Shown one piece after another: positions 6,761 to 13,769 of a stretch of DNA of 13,769 bases. Location of the stretch: NCBI GenBank assembly GCA_030587435.1, contig JAUQZC010000026.1, positions 1 to 13,769 on the forward strand, written 5' to 3'. This stretch comes from Candidatus Baldrarchaeota archaeon. GTDB lineage: Archaea; Asgardarchaeota; Baldrarchaeia; Baldrarchaeales; DXJG01. Below the pieces are notes generated by a model. The model saw only the letters and a list, made by a program, of their open reading frames with translations. It did not search any database and was not told where the DNA came from. The translations under genes were made by a program, and so were the position numbers. Position 1 is the first letter of the stretch. Each line of letters opens with the position of its first letter.

Positions 6761-7588
6761 CATCTTCCACAGAGGGATCATCTTTTTGATCACCGCTCTG
6801 TAGAAGATGCTCGGAGAGGGAGAAAAGCCACACATCCTAAGGTAGATGTTTATTGCCCCACATAATTGTCTATCTAAAGTTAAGCAACATTTTGGACATT
6901 TAACTACCTGCCCCTTTCGGAGCTTCAACATGCGGTCTCCACACATGGGGCAGATGGATGAAGTATTTTTAGGGTTAACAAGCTTAACTCTAGACTTATA
7001 ACTCATGTACTGAACTATTTGTTTCCAGTTCTGCTTAGCAACTTCCCTATTGTGCTTTTTTAACTTATTATACATTCCTTGTTTCTCTAAATCTTCAAAC
7101 CCATGCTTTGTATTTGGAAGGACTTTGGCAAGCTGTGTAGTTAACTTATGAATGAAATTTCTAGCTCTATTTCTCTCTCTTCCACCGTGTCTCGAAACTA
7201 GGGATTTAAGAGAGTGTTTCTTGGAAGCTTTGCTTTGAGCTCTCTTCCTCTTAATTTCGTGTACTCTATGTATGTGGTAGAGTTGTTTTAAATTAATCCT
7301 TATCCACCCATATTTTGGTGAGAATCCATCTAAAGTACATTTATTCAAATCCCAGTCAATCCTTTCCAGAGGCTCTGTTTCTTTTACCTCCTTTCTAAAC
7401 GTAATTATTAATTCACTTTCCTTAAGTATTAACTCTCCTAAGTCACAGTCTTCAATCTTCCTCTTGAACCAAGCTCTAGACAGGTCAAACTCTAAGTAAT
7501 TTTCTCTCGGCTTGATGGTTATTCTGACTTTGTTGTTTCTGTAAACATATAGGGTCTCCTTAACCCTTACGAACCTCCTTTTGACCAA
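6632..7588 (-). pseudogene. tnpB: TnpB RNA-guided nuclease, C-terminal part after a frameshift
   Basis: This part is 318 residues if read from the TTG at 7588. It holds most of the nuclease. The RuvC-I aspartate is in DWDLNK (Asp80), the RuvC-II glutamate in FEDLE (Glu165), the zinc-finger cysteines are CPMC (213/216) and CPKC (231/234), and the RuvC-III aspartate is in TLDRQ (Asp239). All catalytic and metal-binding residues are thus present. The last 65 residues (from SPSPSIFYR to GLPIPT) form the tail seen in archaeal TnpB, encoded within the probable omega-RNA. The frame before the TTG (GRRKKPL then VKRRFVRV) also reads as TnpB, showing that this is the middle of one protein and not a new gene. 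The split lies at the C-run 7604-7607 (a G-run on the coding strand), one base short of restoring the frame. Confidence 0.85.
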
Positions 7589-7977
7589 TGGTTTCTTTCT
7601 TCTCCCCTACCCTTCAGATAGTTTCTTTTCCAAGAGTTTATGATTGAGTACGCGACTTTGATAGCTGAATCAACATGATGTGCTGCATAACTCCATTTTT
7701 CAAGCAAAAAGTTTCTTAAATTTCTCTTAAACTCTCTAAACTTTGGAACCATTGGAATTAAACGCTTAACATAGTAGCATCTCTTTATCTTTCTTCTTCC
7801 TCGCTTAACTATATAGTAGTTTCTCTGCTCCTTCTCAATCCACTCTATACTATCCCAAATGATGTCTATTGTTTTCTGTAAAAAATATCTATAACTGTTC
7901 AGGAAATCTTTGACATCGTAGTTGTGCTTTATTTTGTAGCTAAGGATCACGTATGAGCTGTTTTGCACCCTCAACAA
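7567..7977 (-). pseudogene. tnpB: TnpB, N-terminal part before the frameshift
   Basis: These 136 codons form the N-terminal wedge/recognition half of archaeal TnpB, with a Tyr/Lys-rich helix bundle and the family-type phrase AIKVAYSIINSWKRNYLKGR. Up to residue 129 the sequence follows the family. After the run at 7607-7604 it reads seven residues of out-of-frame sequence (EERNHWS...) and stops at 7567. Adding one G to the run joins it smoothly to the C-terminal part, and the sum (about 450 residues) is the normal TnpB length. The start overlaps the end of tnpA by 38 bases, so translation is probably coupled. Programmed slippage is possible but the run is not a classical slippery heptamer, so a mutation is the simpler reading. 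Confidence 0.8.
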
Positions 7978-8530
7978 CCTTCCTATACTTGTGACTTCTC
8001 ATCCCATAGAGTTTACCAGCGAAGTGGGAGATTATCGTAATGAGGTCTTTCACAAGTTCTTCTTGAGGAGTCTTCTCCTCCCTATTTACCACTATGATTT
8101 CAGTTCCATAGCTTTTGAAAAATTGTTCAAGTGTTTTAAACCCAAATCTCGTCAATCTATCAGGATAAGCTACGATAACCTTAGAAATCTCTTTATTCAT
8201 AACCATTCTTAGTAGTTTTTGGAAGCTTCTTCTATCCTCCTTTAACCCCGAACCTATATCCTTCAAAATCTCTATCTCCCAGTCTCTTTCCCTAGCATAG
8301 CTTTTGATTAACTCAATTTGCCTTTCTAAATCATCCTTCTGCGTATTCGATGAGACTCTAACATAACCTATGATTTTCCTCTCCTCGTGAATTCCAAGAA
8401 TCCTCTTTATCTCCGATTCGGGAACCCTACGCTTGCCACCAACAGTTCTGACACATCTAATCTTACCAGCTTTATCCCACTTCTGAATAGTCCTAATATG
8501 AACTCCTAACAGCTTCGACGCTTCCTTCAT
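7940..8530 (-). CDS. tnpA: IS607-family serine recombinase (TnpA transposase)
   Basis: This enzyme cuts and rejoins DNA at the element ends by a serine-linked mechanism. Its 196 residues comprise an N-terminal MerR-like helix-turn-helix ([20 protein letters not shown], residues 4-23, then [11 protein letters not shown]) and a resolvase catalytic domain. The nucleophile region is IIGYVRVSS (Ser60), followed by DDLERQ, then DRLTRFG with the catalytic arginines. This reversed order, HTH first, is diagnostic of IS607. Family members usually begin [13 protein letters not shown], and in-frame LYT codons do lie just before the ATG at 8530, but no start codon is in frame there. The frame stays open upstream into the antitoxin fragment. 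The gene overlaps tnpB and looks intact. Confidence 0.92.
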   Translation of the reverse strand: MKEASKLLGVHIRTIQKWDKAGKIRCVRTVGGKRRVPESEIKRILGIHEERKIIGYVRVSSNTQKDDLERQIELIKSYARERDWEIEILKDIGSGLKEDRRSFQKLLRMVMNKEISKVIVAYPDRLTRFGFKTLEQFFKSYGTEIIVVNREEKTPQEELVKDLITIISHFAGKLYGMRSHKYRKVVEGAKQLIRDP

Positions 8531-8587
8531 AGTATATAACCGTCCAAAAACAACTGCAACTTTAAAACCAGAATCTACGTCATTAAG

Positions 8588-8624
8588 AAATTGAAAATTA
8601 ACTTTACCGGAAACCTGTAACCAT
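8588..8624 (-). pseudogene. 5' fragment of the AbrB/VapB-type antitoxin gene
   Basis: Starting from ATG 8624 on the minus strand the codons read MVT, then after one extra G at 8615 VSGKVNFQF, where the insertion sequence begins. Joined to PKQVIEQLNISEGD from the far side of the element, [10 protein letters not shown] aligns with the AbrB motif SSKGQITI-PK position for position. The ATG lies 26 bases after the stop of the MBL-fold gene, with GGAAGG in front of it. The antitoxin gene therefore probably followed that gene in the same direction. Two one-base shifts plus the insertion make it a pseudogene. Confidence 0.55.
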
Positions 8625-8649
8625 CCTTCCGATGTTCTTTGTTTCGAGA

Positions 8650-9531
8650 TTATGCTTTAATCTTTGCTACATATTTTTCATTTTTCATTTTCTCAACAAT
8701 ATTCTGTTTGATCAGCGACTTTAAATGGTGTAAAATCATGTTTTTCTCCCAGTATTCGAGAAGCTTTGGAGCATAAGGTTTCCTATAGTAGATAAGGTTC
8801 ATTTTCACAAGTTCATCTAAGCTTTTAGGTTCTTTTAAAGCCTTCAAAATTTTCATCCTAGTTTCATCAAACTTCTCAGCGTATTTTTCAAGTTCTTCTA
8901 AAATCTTCCCTCTTCCTTTAATGGGAGCTTTATGGCCACTAACATATATTTTTGGTTTAAGCTCCATAACTCTTCGAATACTTTTCTTAAATTCCTCTAT
9001 GCTACTTTCTACGTGCCCGTACCAAGGGCCAAAACTCGTTAAATCGATGTCAGCACCATAAACAACATCATTGTCGATTAACATTACATGATGAGCCGCT
9101 GTGTGGCCGGGAGCGTGAATAGGTTGAACCTCGATTCCGCCAAGGTCAAAAACATCCCCCTCCTTATAAACATCAGTAAAATAAGGATCCCTAGCCCCCA
9201 CAACCCTCCTGACAAAATCCAGCCACGTATCAACCATTTCCTCACTCAGGTAGCGGTAAGCTAGGTCCACAAGCTTCCTATACTTGGATTCAACGGCAGG
9301 AACATAAACTTTCTTTCCTTTGAAAAGATAGCTTAAAGAAAAGTGATCGACATGAAGATGAGTAATAACCACCAAATCAACACGATCCTTAAGCCTAATT
9401 AAAACATCAAAACCGGCACCAACATCAATAAGCATCGTTTTCCTCAAACCTTTAACGAGAAGAGAATTAGAAAAAGGAAAACGACCTCTGTTTAACCCCT
9501 CCACAAAGACTATGTTATCTTTAAGATGCAT
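8650..9531 (-). CDS. Metallo-beta-lactamase-fold hydrolase with C-terminal winged-helix-like domain
   Basis: A cytoplasmic 293-residue metal-dependent hydrolase. The zinc-binding motif THLHVDHF gives His58, His60, Asp62 and His63. His143 ([10 protein letters not shown]), Asp161 (YGADIDL) and His200 (SGHKAPI) complete the two-metal site, all in the usual order and spacing. The domain ends near residue 210. A C-terminal helical part of about 80 residues ([15 protein letters not shown] ... [15 protein letters not shown]) resembles the winged-helix tail of LACTB2/glyoxalase-II-like members. Such proteins act on thioesters, RNA or other esters; the substrate cannot be told here. ATG 9531 is preceded by AGAGGTG. 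The gene is about 60 bases downstream of the ATPase gene on the same strand, so the two may share a transcript. Confidence 0.9.
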   Translation of the reverse strand: MHLKDNIVFVEGLNRGRFPFSNSLLVKGLRKTMLIDVGAGFDVLIRLKDRVDLVVITHLHVDHFSLSYLFKGKKVYVPAVESKYRKLVDLAYRYLSEEMVDTWLDFVRRVVGARDPYFTDVYKEGDVFDLGGIEVQPIHAPGHTAAHHVMLIDNDVVYGADIDLTSFGPWYGHVESSIEEFKKSIRRVMELKPKIYVSGHKAPIKGRGKILEELEKYAEKFDETRMKILKALKEPKSLDELVKMNLIYYRKPYAPKLLEYWEKNMILHHLKSLIKQNIVEKMKNEKYVAKIKA

Positions 9532-9590
9532 TTAACACACCTCTTAATCTCATAGCCCTATAATTCTCAGATTTTCTAATCACTCTAACT

Positions 9591-10979
9591 TTAAAAACAG
9601 TTGTCCGTTTCCAGTATGCTGTTTATTGTCTTTAAATCCAATGCTACTCTATACTCATCTATTTTTAACGGTGTTTCTACATCAACAATTTTCCTAGCTA
9701 CCAAAATATAGTAGTTGTTGGGCGATGTTAATCCCGTTTTCGCGGCCTTTGCCTCGAGTTTTCCAAGTATCTTTTTAACCTCTGAAACATTTATTTCTCG
9801 CCATTTCACCTCGATAAATGTGGTTGATTTTCCAGGGTCCCTAATTACGGTGTCTATCTCTAAGTTTTTATGCCACCAGCTACCCATTTGCACAGGTTTA
9901 GATTTTACTAATCCAACCCTATAAAGGGAGGGGACAAGCTCCATTACTAGATCTTCAAATATCTTAGCTAAATATTGATTTAAACTATCTGAAATATGTG
10001 TGTATGCTTCTTCAATAAACCCAGATTCAAGAAGAGACCTCAGTTTATATATGTAGGTAAACCAGAACCTAAAATAATTATCTTTAAAACGCAATTTTAC
10101 AGGTTTACTATAGCCTAAAGGCTTTCTTCTCTCCAAAATATCCAATTCTTCAAGTAAATTTACATATTTAGATATAGTTCTGGGATCTACATGAGCTTTA
10201 GAAGCTATTTCACCTGGTGAATCTTTACCTTCAGCTATAGTGGCCAAAATAGTAAAATATGTCCTTGGCTCTCTAACTTCTTGCCTCAAAATGTTCAGAG
10301 CCTCGTCATATAAGTAGCTTCCAGGAGTAATAACTGTACGAACATTTTCCTTAACATTTTTCGCCGGATCTAACTTTTCTAAATAAGCTGGCGTGCCCCC
10401 CACAACCCCGTAAACAATTATTAAATCCTCAACATTATATCTAGGAAAGAAACCTTTTATTTGAGTAAATTTCAATGGTTTTAACTTTAATGCTGCTTCT
10501 CTTCTACCAAAAATGGGACTCTTATATCCTAGCAGTTTCCTCTCGAAAAAGGATACTGCAGATCCACATAGAATAAGCATAAGTTTTTTATCCTTAAGTT
10601 TTAAATCTATAACTCTCTGCAGACGTGAAGTAAACGCTGGATCAGCTGAAACCACATATTGAAATTCATCAATAACTATCAAAACCTTCTCCTTAACAAC
10701 ATCAGCAATACTGCTAATGACATCTACTATATCTCCAGAAAATGGTAATTTAAGAAACGTTTTAACACTCTCAGAAAACTCTCTACATAAAATTTCAAAC
10801 GGCGATTCAACAGCAACATAATAAACATGCTTTTTACCACGAGCAAACTCTGTGAGAAGCCTAGTCTTACCAACCCTTCTCCTCCCATAAACGATTACGA
10901 GAGAAAAATCTTTCTTCTCCCAGAGTTCCTCCAGCAGTTTTAGTTCACTTTCTCTATCAACAAAAACTTTTCGTCTCAT
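9591..10979 (-). CDS. Archaeal ATPase with C-terminal DUF234 nuclease-like domain
   Basis: This is a 462-residue member of the archaeal STAND-like ATPase group (archaeal ATPase domain followed by DUF234). Walker A is GRRRVGKT at residues 32-39, Walker B VLIVIDEF at 99-106, and a sensor strand LILCGS at 135-140. A winged-helix segment follows (SPGEIASKAHVDPRTISKYV and LLEELDILERRKPLG). The DUF234 part begins around FKDNYFRFWFTY. Near the end EIDTVIRD (Asp376) and FIEVKW (Glu390, Lys392) form a PD-(D/E)XK-type nuclease site. The cellular role of this family is poorly known; roles in DNA processing or in association with mobile elements have been proposed. ATG 10979 is preceded by AAGGTG. All motifs are intact. 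Confidence 0.92.
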   Translation of the reverse strand: MRRKVFVDRESELKLLEELWEKKDFSLVIVYGRRRVGKTRLLTEFARGKKHVYYVAVESPFEILCREFSESVKTFLKLPFSGDIVDVISSIADVVKEKVLIVIDEFQYVVSADPAFTSRLQRVIDLKLKDKKLMLILCGSAVSFFERKLLGYKSPIFGRREAALKLKPLKFTQIKGFFPRYNVEDLIIVYGVVGGTPAYLEKLDPAKNVKENVRTVITPGSYLYDEALNILRQEVREPRTYFTILATIAEGKDSPGEIASKAHVDPRTISKYVNLLEELDILERRKPLGYSKPVKLRFKDNYFRFWFTYIYKLRSLLESGFIEEAYTHISDSLNQYLAKIFEDLVMELVPSLYRVGLVKSKPVQMGSWWHKNLEIDTVIRDPGKSTTFIEVKWREINVSEVKKILGKLEAKAAKTGLTSPNNYYILVARKIVDVETPLKIDEYRVALDLKTINSILETDNCF

Positions 10980-11015
10980 AATATGACACCTTATGATACG
11001 CTAAATAATAGAAGA

Positions 11016-11024
11016 CATATATAA
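11016..11024 (-). promoter_or_regulatory. TATA box of the archaeal ATPase gene
   Basis: TTATATATG on the minus strand lies about 40 bases before ATG 10979. A start 25 bases downstream leaves a leader of about 15 bases containing AAGGTG. No other signal is seen in the gap 10980-11152. Confidence 0.5.
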
Positions 11025-11152
11025 CCTTTGGCCCCAGGCGTAATAAATACCTTGCTAACCGAAACATAGTTAAGTTCGAATCTCACTTTCAGCTCTGGAA
11101 TCTAAGTTTTAAAGAAGAAAACAAACCTAGCATTTTATACTTCTCTGAAAAC

Positions 11153-11872
11153 TTAAGTTACGAAGGTTATTAAAGCTACGAACCTTTCATTTTTCATGTT
11201 ATGTGGTGGATGATCCCCGCAAATCAACATTAGAGTTTCAGGTTTACATTTTTTAGTTATTTTTTCAACTATCGAATCTATGTAAACTACTGTTTCACGT
11301 TTAAAGCCAAGCTTATCCAAGGTTCTTAAATGAGCGGTAACCAGGTTTGGCGAAAAACTATCTATAACGGACATGGTCTCCAAGCAAATAGCTGCATCAA
11401 ACTTCTTAACATCCGAAACATCCTCAACAGGCTTAACAATATCTATAAGGTTCTGAAAAGATAATGCACCGAATCTCTCCATGATAACAGCTGTTTTATA
11501 ACCGAGTTTTGAAGCAGCAACAAGAACATTTTCAACAGTACTCTTATATGCATCCTCGGTTTTCCACACCCTATGTTTTTCAGGTTTCAAACCACAAAGC
11601 AAAGTCGCTATCGAAGGAGTCGTATAATGACTATAAGATAAACATTTAAAAAGAAAACCAGCCGACTCAACACTAGAAACAAATTTGAAAAAACTTCTCC
11701 ACTTAATATACTCCTCAAAACCCAAACTATCAACAATTAATAATACAACATGGTCGCAGTGTTTTGCTAATTCAACTATCTTACTTATCGGCCTGCCTTC
11801 ACACGTAAACCTAAAACCTAAAATCTCAGAAATTGTTGGTGCAACATCAATTTGTCTAACAACTTCAAACAT
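11153..11872 (-). CDS. Alkaline-phosphatase-superfamily protein with circularly permuted motif order
   Basis: The 239 residues carry motifs of the phosphodiesterase/phosphatase superfamily. VVLLIVDSLG holds the first metal-binding Asp (Asp48), HYTTPSIATLLCGLKP the nucleophile Thr (Thr84 or 85), TLDKLGF an Asp (Asp186), and LICGDHPPH Asp220, His221 and His224. In ordinary members the segment V-QIDxAPTIxxLLG comes last, after the Asp-His motif. Here VRQIDVAPTISEILG with GRPI is at the extreme N-terminus (residues 5-29) and the protein ends just after the Asp-His strand. The order is therefore permuted. The usual His after Asp186 (D--GH) is replaced by Phe, so activity is uncertain. Start ATG 11872 is preceded by GAAGGT. 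It lies 44 bases after the 62-residue protein gene, likely co-transcribed. Confidence 0.75.
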   Translation of the reverse strand: MFEVVRQIDVAPTISEILGFRFTCEGRPISKIVELAKHCDHVVLLIVDSLGFEEYIKWRSFFKFVSSVESAGFLFKCLSYSHYTTPSIATLLCGLKPEKHRVWKTEDAYKSTVENVLVAASKLGYKTAVIMERFGALSFQNLIDIVKPVEDVSDVKKFDAAICLETMSVIDSFSPNLVTAHLRTLDKLGFKRETVVYIDSIVEKITKKCKPETLMLICGDHPPHNMKNERFVALITFVT

Positions 11873-11916
11873 TTTCAGACCTTCTACTTAGTCCAGAAAC
11901 TATTACGTATCTAAAA

Positions 11917-12105
11917 CTACTTTCTCGCCCACTTTTTAGCCTCTAACCCAATTTTATCAGCTTCATTTTCTTCAAGATAAGGCAATTCTTTAAGAAGCTT
12001 TAACACATCTAACTTCTCAACAACATTAATGTCACCAATCTTAACAACAATAACCTCTTCTTCCGGTTTCAATAATTCGGAAACCTTGCCAAACCTAATT
12101 TCCAT
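11917..12105 (-). CDS. Small acidic protein, unknown function
   Basis: The 62 residues are charged and soluble, with Glu/Lys-rich ends: FGKVSELLKPEEEVIVVKIG forms a probable beta-rich N-terminus, then LDVLKLLKELPYLEENEADK and KKWARK a helical C-terminus. The start ATG 12105 has GGTGG about seven bases before it, which supports translation. The gene precedes the phosphatase-like gene by 44 bases on the same strand, suggesting a two-gene unit. The size and helical tail would fit an antitoxin or a small partner protein, but I recognise no family and no toxin is adjacent. It could be a small accessory of the phosphatase-like protein. Confidence 0.6.
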   Translation of the reverse strand: MEIRFGKVSELLKPEEEVIVVKIGDINVVEKLDVLKLLKELPYLEENEADKIGLEAKKWARK

Positions 12106-12287
12106 CTATAACCACCACAATAATGTAAGATCACCACTCTATTTAACAACCTCTCTAGATTCATTATTCAAATTTAAGTTAGTTTACGATACTAACCACA
12201 TTTTAAGTTTTATTTAGTATTATTCTTCAAAATAACATACACTACGCGAAATCTAATCAGCTAACCTCACAAATAAAAGAAAATTCT
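12106..12287. other. Intergenic region upstream of the small acidic gene
   Basis: This is AT-rich non-coding DNA. A TTAAATAG on the minus strand (about 12137-12144) is a possible TATA box for the 62-residue protein gene. Beyond it I see nothing that can be supported; no part of it matches the rest of the phosphatase-like gene. Confidence 0.4.
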
Positions 12288-12345
12288 TCACACCATAATA
12301 TCGACTTGTCTGACGGTTTCAAACATTTTCGAACCTTCTACACGT
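12288..12345 (-). pseudogene. Decayed second copy of the start of the phosphatase-like gene
   Basis: On the minus strand ATG 12326 opens MFETVRQVDI, then MV and a stop at 12288. The intact gene begins MFEVVRQIDV. The similarity reaches into the leader: GTAGAAGGT followed by a few bases and AAAATG is shared by both, so the ribosome-binding region was duplicated too. After the Asp-Ile codons the match ends. This looks like the remnant of a tandem duplication whose body was deleted. The distance to the intact copy is about 450 bases. Confidence 0.55.
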
Positions 12346-12441
12346 ATCAATAAAACTTAGCTTAACACCAGTTTACATCCACCGCCAAGACTAAACACGG
12401 CCCTCCACAACCTGCAAAACAATTAAATAAACTAATAAACT

Positions 12442-12453
12442 TTTATAAATTTA
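12442..12453 (+). promoter_or_regulatory. TATA box of the thioesterase gene
   Basis: TTTATAAATTTA is a strong archaeal TATA match. A start about 26 bases downstream, near 12473, leaves roughly ten bases of leader before ATG 12484, including part of GGGGGC. Confidence 0.55.
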
Positions 12454-12483
12454 ATTTGCAACTAGTTTGCGGGGGCACTACCG

Positions 12484-12897
12484 ATGTCTAACGACTTTGA
12501 GAATCTTGCTGGTTTAAAAGATGTTAGAGAGTTTGTTGTTGGTGTAGAGGATTCTGCTAGATCTCTTGGCAGCGGTGATGTAAATGTTCTATCCACTCCC
12601 TCCATGATTAGAATGATGGAAGAAACCTCTAGACTTCTAGTTCAAGACAAGCTCCCAGAAGGATATACCACCGTTGGCATCAGAGTTGATGTACGACATT
12701 TAAAAGCAGCCCCAATTGGCTGCAAAATCAAAATTATTTCAGAACTTTTAAAGGTCGAAGGCAAAAAACTTATTTTTAAAGTTGAAGCCTACTGGAACGA
12801 TGAAAAAATCGGCGAAGGCCTACATGAAAGATACGTCGTAAACAGAGAAAAATTCCTAGAAAAAATTAAAAAGAAACTGAAAGAGACTTCATTGTAA
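12484..12897 (+). CDS. FlK-like hotdog-fold acyl-CoA thioesterase
   Basis: A 137-residue single hotdog domain, cytoplasmic, expected to hydrolyse an acyl-CoA thioester. The residues that make up the site in fluoroacetyl-CoA thioesterase FlK (Thr, Glu, His spaced 8 and 26 apart) are present: Thr38 in LSTPSMI, Glu46 in MMEE and His72 in VDVRHLKAAPIG. The block LPEGYTTVGIRVDVRHL is characteristic of this group, and GEGLHERYVV closes the fold. The true substrate need not be fluoroacetyl-CoA; archaeal homologues are generally unassigned. The start ATG follows GGGGG with nine bases between. It appears monocistronic, with its own strong TATA box. The frame is intact. Confidence 0.9.
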   Translation: MSNDFENLAGLKDVREFVVGVEDSARSLGSGDVNVLSTPSMIRMMEETSRLLVQDKLPEGYTTVGIRVDVRHLKAAPIGCKIKIISELLKVEGKKLIFKVEAYWNDEKIGEGLHERYVVNREKFLEKIKKKLKETSL

Positions 12898-12978
12898 GAC
12901 TTCTTTTCACGTATAATAGCAGAATCCTGCAGCAACCTCCCCAAATAACATAAAGAAAACGTAAATCGTGTCTAGTAA

Positions 12979-13769
12979 TCAAACTTTTGTGTAAAGTTCT
13001 ATTCCAAGTTTTGCGCAAGCCTCTATTGTTTTATCATCAGCATAAGGCGTAACCATCAATAGTCTATCAGGTTTTCTCCCAGTCACCTTTTCATAGAAAT
13101 CCGCTTTCCTTTTAAACGTTGCCGCATCTGAAGGCCTTGCATGCGAAGTAATCTCTATCAAAATCACCTTACCATCACGAATAGCCACATCTATGTCAAC
13201 CATGCTCGGACACTTATAAACTATCCCATCAGCATCGTAATGAACCCATTTCTCAACCTTCAACTCCAATTCTTCTTTTAACAAACCTCTTAATCCTTCC
13301 CTGAAAGCTTCCTCACTTATCGTTCCCCATCTAGCGCCTAAAGCATCTAAATGTCTTTGTATCGCTTTAAAGCCCTCCAGCATATCCTCTCTAAGTTTGA
13401 CTATTTCTTCGCTGTGCTTCATCAAAATAGCGTCGTGCCGATCAAAGCCCTTCAACATGTCCTCCCGAAGCCTAGCAATTTCCTCACTGTGCTTCGCCAA
13501 AATAGCATCATGTCGCTCAAAGCCCCTCACCATGTCCTCTCTAAGTTTGACTATTTCTTCGCTGTGCTTCATCAAAATAGCGTTATGATGCTCAAAGCCC
13601 TCCAGCATGTCTTTTCTAAGTTTGACGATTTCCGAAGTAAGTTTAACTATATCTTCACTATGCTTTTCCAAAATTTCGCTGTGCTTCGCGAGGAGTGAAT
13701 CATGTTGTGCGAAGCCCTTCAACATGTCCTCCCGAAGCTTAACGAGCTCCTCAGTAAGTTTAACTATAT
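12979..13769 (-). CDS. Repetitive coiled-coil protein with DUF3782/PD-(D/E)XK-like C-terminus (5' end beyond window)
   Basis: The frame is open to the right edge, and codons before the ATG at 13725 still encode the same repeat (LVKLRED), so the true start is outside. The N-terminal part is a tandem array of 25-residue units of the type EGFERHDAILMKHSEEIVK, at least four copies, predicted as a long coiled coil. At the end of the array ALGARWGTISEEAFREG begins the C-terminal domain of about 120 residues. It contains MVDIDVAIRDGKVILIEIT, which fits the D...(E)x(K/T) core of PD-(D/E)XK folds with Thr in place of the usual Lys. Proteins of this build are common in thermophilic Crenarchaeota, with unknown role. 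Whether it still cuts nucleic acid is doubtful given the missing Lys. Confidence 0.85.
   Translation of the reverse strand, partial: IVKLTEELVKLREDMLKGFAQHDSLLAKHSEILEKHSEDIVKLTSEIVKLRKDMLEGFEHHNAILMKHSEEIVKLREDMVRGFERHDAILAKHSEEIARLREDMLKGFDRHDAILMKHSEEIVKLREDMLEGFKAIQRHLDALGARWGTISEEAFREGLRGLLKEELELKVEKWVHYDADGIVYKCPSMVDIDVAIRDGKVILIEITSHARPSDAATFKRKADFYEKVTGRKPDRLLMVTPYADDKTIEACAKLGIELYTKV
13370..13769 (-). repeat. Tandem 75-base coding repeats
   Basis: Near-identical 75-base units lie head to tail within the coiled-coil gene; the Met codon at the start of each unit recurs near 13386, 13461, 13536 and 13611. They encode the 25-residue repeats. The DNA is nearly identical in places (for example CTCTCTAAGTTTGACTATTT occurs in two units), which suggests recent unit duplication or gene conversion. 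Confidence 0.75.

Larger units (their letters stand above)
6624..8587 (-). mobile_element. IS607-family insertion sequence (tnpA + tnpB)
   Basis: The element is about 1.96 kb and encodes a serine-recombinase transposase followed by an overlapping TnpB, the standard IS607 order. The ends are inferred from the interrupted antitoxin gene: flanking codons read ...VNFQF on the tnpA side and PKQV... on the tnpB side, so the element fills the gap between them. Boundaries may be off by one to three bases. IS607 enzymes exchange at a dinucleotide core without making target duplications, and none is seen. The two bases AG occur at both edges (6621-6622 and 8586-8587) and are a possible core. GG, the core known for the founding element, is present only on the left. 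Confidence 0.75.

Noticed and set aside
7991..8212. 73-codon plus-strand frame inside tnpA
   Set aside because: It is antisense to a clear serine recombinase domain and shows no protein features.
11060..11100. tRNA-like TTCGAATC in the gap between the ATPase and phosphatase-like genes
   Set aside because: The bases on either side do not form a T-stem, and no acceptor or anticodon stem fits around it.
13351..13698. Plus-strand frames within the repeat array (115 and 63 codons)
   Set aside because: They arise from the 75-base repeats in the minus-strand coiled-coil gene; the repetition makes antisense frames stay open.
13370..13769. CRISPR-like array
   Set aside because: The repeats are contiguous 75-base coding units without spacers and keep the reading frame.

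Overview
The window looks like the chromosome of an AT-rich archaeon, most likely a thermophile of the Thermoproteota/TACK side. The evidence is TATA-type promoters 20-30 bases upstream of genes, Shine-Dalgarno sequences of the GGTGAT/GGAGG type, an archaeal-type inositol-phosphate synthase, an archaeal ATPase with a DUF234 tail, a DUF3782-like coiled-coil protein, an AbrB-type antitoxin remnant and an archaeal IS607 element. I cannot assign a genus.

Layout from left to right. (1) Positions 1-639 carry no protein gene. A GC-rich, heavily paired stretch (about 152-482) behind its own TATA box is probably a stable structured RNA, possibly SRP/7S-like. (2) ino1 (640-1719, +) faces an unrecognised gene (1731-2402, -) and a macrodomain protein (2630-3178, -). 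(3) Three small membrane proteins of unknown function follow (3322-3597 +, 3658-3978 -, 4111-4602 -), then about 0.5 kb of AT-rich non-coding DNA with an inverted repeat in front of an MFS transporter (5127-6407, +). (4) An IS607-family element (about 6624-8587: serine recombinase tnpA plus a frameshifted tnpB) sits inside a small AbrB/VapB-type antitoxin gene. Both halves of that gene can be read in the two flanks (8588-8624 and 6425-6623). (5) A run of minus-strand genes follows: a metallo-beta-lactamase-fold hydrolase, an archaeal ATPase with a nuclease-like C-terminus, an alkaline-phosphatase-superfamily protein whose motif order looks circularly permuted, and a 62-residue acidic protein. 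Upstream of these lies a decayed second copy of the start of the phosphatase-like gene (about 12288-12345). (6) A FlK-like hotdog thioesterase (+) and a repetitive coiled-coil/PD-(D/E)XK-like protein that runs off the right edge close the window.

Most genes look like single units or pairs, and nothing in the window forms a clear multi-gene defence or metabolic island. The most interesting items are the unassigned structured RNA, the antitoxin gene split by the IS607/TnpB element (which would place antitoxin sequence in the position of the omega-RNA guide), the permuted phosphatase-like protein with its duplicated remnant, and the cluster of small unknown membrane proteins.
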